DNA of 7,579 nt from contig JAAXUD010000118.1 in NCBI GenBank assembly GCA_013336205.1, forward strand, positions 1 through 7,579, read 5' to 3'. How positions within the stretch are numbered: position 1 is the first letter of the stretch; each line of letters begins with the position of its first letter. This DNA comes from Lentimicrobium sp. GTDB lineage: Bacteria > Bacteroidota > Bacteroidia > Bacteroidales > Lentimicrobiaceae. Of the stretch, positions 6,703 through 7,579 are shown in pieces. Both the position numbers and the translations under genes were made by a program. The notes below the pieces were generated by a model, which saw only the letters and a list, made by a program, of their open reading frames with translations, searched no databases and was not told the DNA's origin.

Positions 6703-7452
6703 TTATTTCTTGGGACCCCTGTTACGGTTTCCACGTTGTGGCCTGTTGTTACCTGGCCTTGGTGGCATTGATTTCTCACGTGGGTTTCCGGCGGTAGCTG
6801 ACTCAACATGAGCAGTAAGTTCTACTTTTCCGTAAACTTCACCTTTGCAAATCCATACTTTTATACCAATTCTTCCGTAGGTTGTATGGGCTTCAGCAAT
6901 TGCGTAATCAATGTCGGCACGTAAGGTATGCAATGGAATACGTCCTTCCTTTATCAGTTCACGACGAGCCATTTCAGCACCAGCCAACCTTCCGGAAATA
7001 AGCACTTTAATACCTTCTGCACCTATTCTCATTGTAGAAGCGATTGAAGTCTTGATTGCACGACGGTAAGATATACGGCCTTCAATCTGACGGGCAATAG
7101 CATTGGCTACAATTACAGCATCCATTTCAGGACGTTTGATTTCGGATATATTGATCTGAATCTCCTTCTTGGTGATTTTCTTCAATTCTTCCTTCAATTT
7201 GTCAACTTCCTGACCACCTTTTCCGATAATGATACCCGGACGGGCGGTATGAATAGTCACAGTAACGAGCTTAAGCGTGCGTTCGATCACAATTTTCGAA
7301 ACACCGGCTTTCGACAAACGGGCATTCAGATACTTGCGGATCTGGTCGTCTTCAACCAGTTTAAGTCCGAATTGCCTGCCACCATACCAGCTGGAATCCC
7401 ATCCTCTGATGATGCCTAGCCTGTTACCTATTGGATTTGTCTTTTGTCCCAT
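6703..7452 (-). CDS. rpsC: Small-subunit ribosomal protein uS3
   Basis: S3 lies at the mRNA entry channel of the 30S head and helps unwind structured mRNA together with S4 and S5. The product has 249 residues, longer than E. coli S3 (233). It opens [23 protein letters not shown] domain spans roughly 40-110, with the GxxG loop GKGG at 77-80 in [20 protein letters not shown] (68-87). The C-terminal S3 domain shows [20 protein letters not shown] (125-144), [12 protein letters not shown] (154-165) and [15 protein letters not shown] (170-184). After about residue 221 there is a tail rich in Gly, Asn, Arg and Pro ([14 protein letters not shown]), probably disordered and RNA-binding. It starts 22 bases after rplV with no SD motif. 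Confidence 0.98.
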   Translation of the reverse strand: MGQKTNPIGNRLGIIRGWDSSWYGGRQFGLKLVEDDQIRKYLNARLSKAGVSKIVIERTLKLVTVTIHTARPGIIIGKGGQEVDKLKEELKKITKKEIQINISEIKRPEMDAVIVANAIARQIEGRISYRRAIKTSIASTMRIGAEGIKVLISGRLAGAEMARRELIKEGRIPLHTLRADIDYAIAEAHTTYGRIGIKVWICKGEVYGKVELTAHVESATAGNPREKSMPPRPGNNRPQRGNRNRGPKK

Positions 7453-7474
7453 TCAACTAGTAATTAATTGGTTT

Positions 7475-7579
7475 TTAAGCCTGATTTACAGTTTCTTTTT
7501 CATTTACCTGGTTAACTCTGTTACCGATCAGAAGGGTAACATGGTTTGAGCGTTTGCGGATACGATGTGCACGTCCCTG
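7475..7579 (-). CDS. rplV: Large-subunit ribosomal protein uL22 (3' part only)
   Basis: This is the C-terminal 34 residues of L22, in a frame open to the window edge and ending in TAA at 7477-7475. The fragment reads QGRAHRIRKRSNHVTLLIG and then NRVNQVNEKETVNQA. The 'GRA.RI.KR..H.T' pattern is the conserved C-terminal strand region of L22, a 50S protein whose long loop lines the peptide exit tunnel. The loop that carries macrolide-resistance changes in other bacteria lies mostly or wholly outside this window, so nothing can be said about it. The tail after the conserved strand extends about a dozen residues beyond the end of E. coli L22. Its position just upstream of rpsC (22-base gap) matches S10 operon order. 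Confidence 0.93.
   Translation of the reverse strand, partial: QGRAHRIRKRSNHVTLLIGNRVNQVNEKETVNQA

Overview
The window holds a continuous block of translation-apparatus genes, all on the minus strand. It is the end of the S10 operon running straight into the spc operon. In transcription order (right to left) it reads rplV (3' end only), rpsC, rplP, rpmC, rpsQ, rplN, rplX, rplE, rpsN, rpsH, rplF, rplR, rpsE, rpmD, rplO, secY, map (5' end only). Fourteen ribosomal protein genes and secY are complete, and both ends of the window cut a gene. I see no believable gene on the plus strand, and no RNA gene, mobile element, CRISPR array or long repeat.

The organism is most likely a member of the Bacteroidota (probably class Bacteroidia). 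This is inferred from four things. secY is followed directly by map with no adk between them. Most start codons have an A/T-rich leader with no Shine-Dalgarno (SD) motif. S14 is the 89-residue type without zinc ligands. The protein sequences also have the general character of that phylum. Base composition looks moderate and slightly AT-leaning by eye; it was not counted. I cannot name a genus.

From the right edge to about 5724 lie the S10-type genes (L22, S3, L16, L29, S17). From 5721 to 1550 lie the spc-type genes (L14, L24, L5, S14, S8, L6, L18, S5, L30, L15). From 1542 to 184 lies secY, and map begins at 153. Gaps are 0 to 52 bases, rplX and rplE overlap by one base, and only two bases separate rpsQ from rplN. 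There is therefore no room for a separate spc promoter where E. coli has one, and the block is probably read as one long transcript. Its promoter and terminator lie outside the window.

The gene products work together. The ribosomal proteins build the 30S and 50S subunits, including the peptide exit tunnel (L22, L24, L29). SecY forms the membrane channel that docks at the tunnel exit, and methionine aminopeptidase trims the start methionine from emerging chains. All 16 visible start codons are ATG and all 16 visible stop codons are TAA.

I found no sign of a new biological system; this is a highly conserved core region. The points most worth a second look concern translation signals: SD-like motifs at rplE, rplF and rpsQ in a phylum that rarely uses them, and a small GC-rich hairpin between rplF and rplR.
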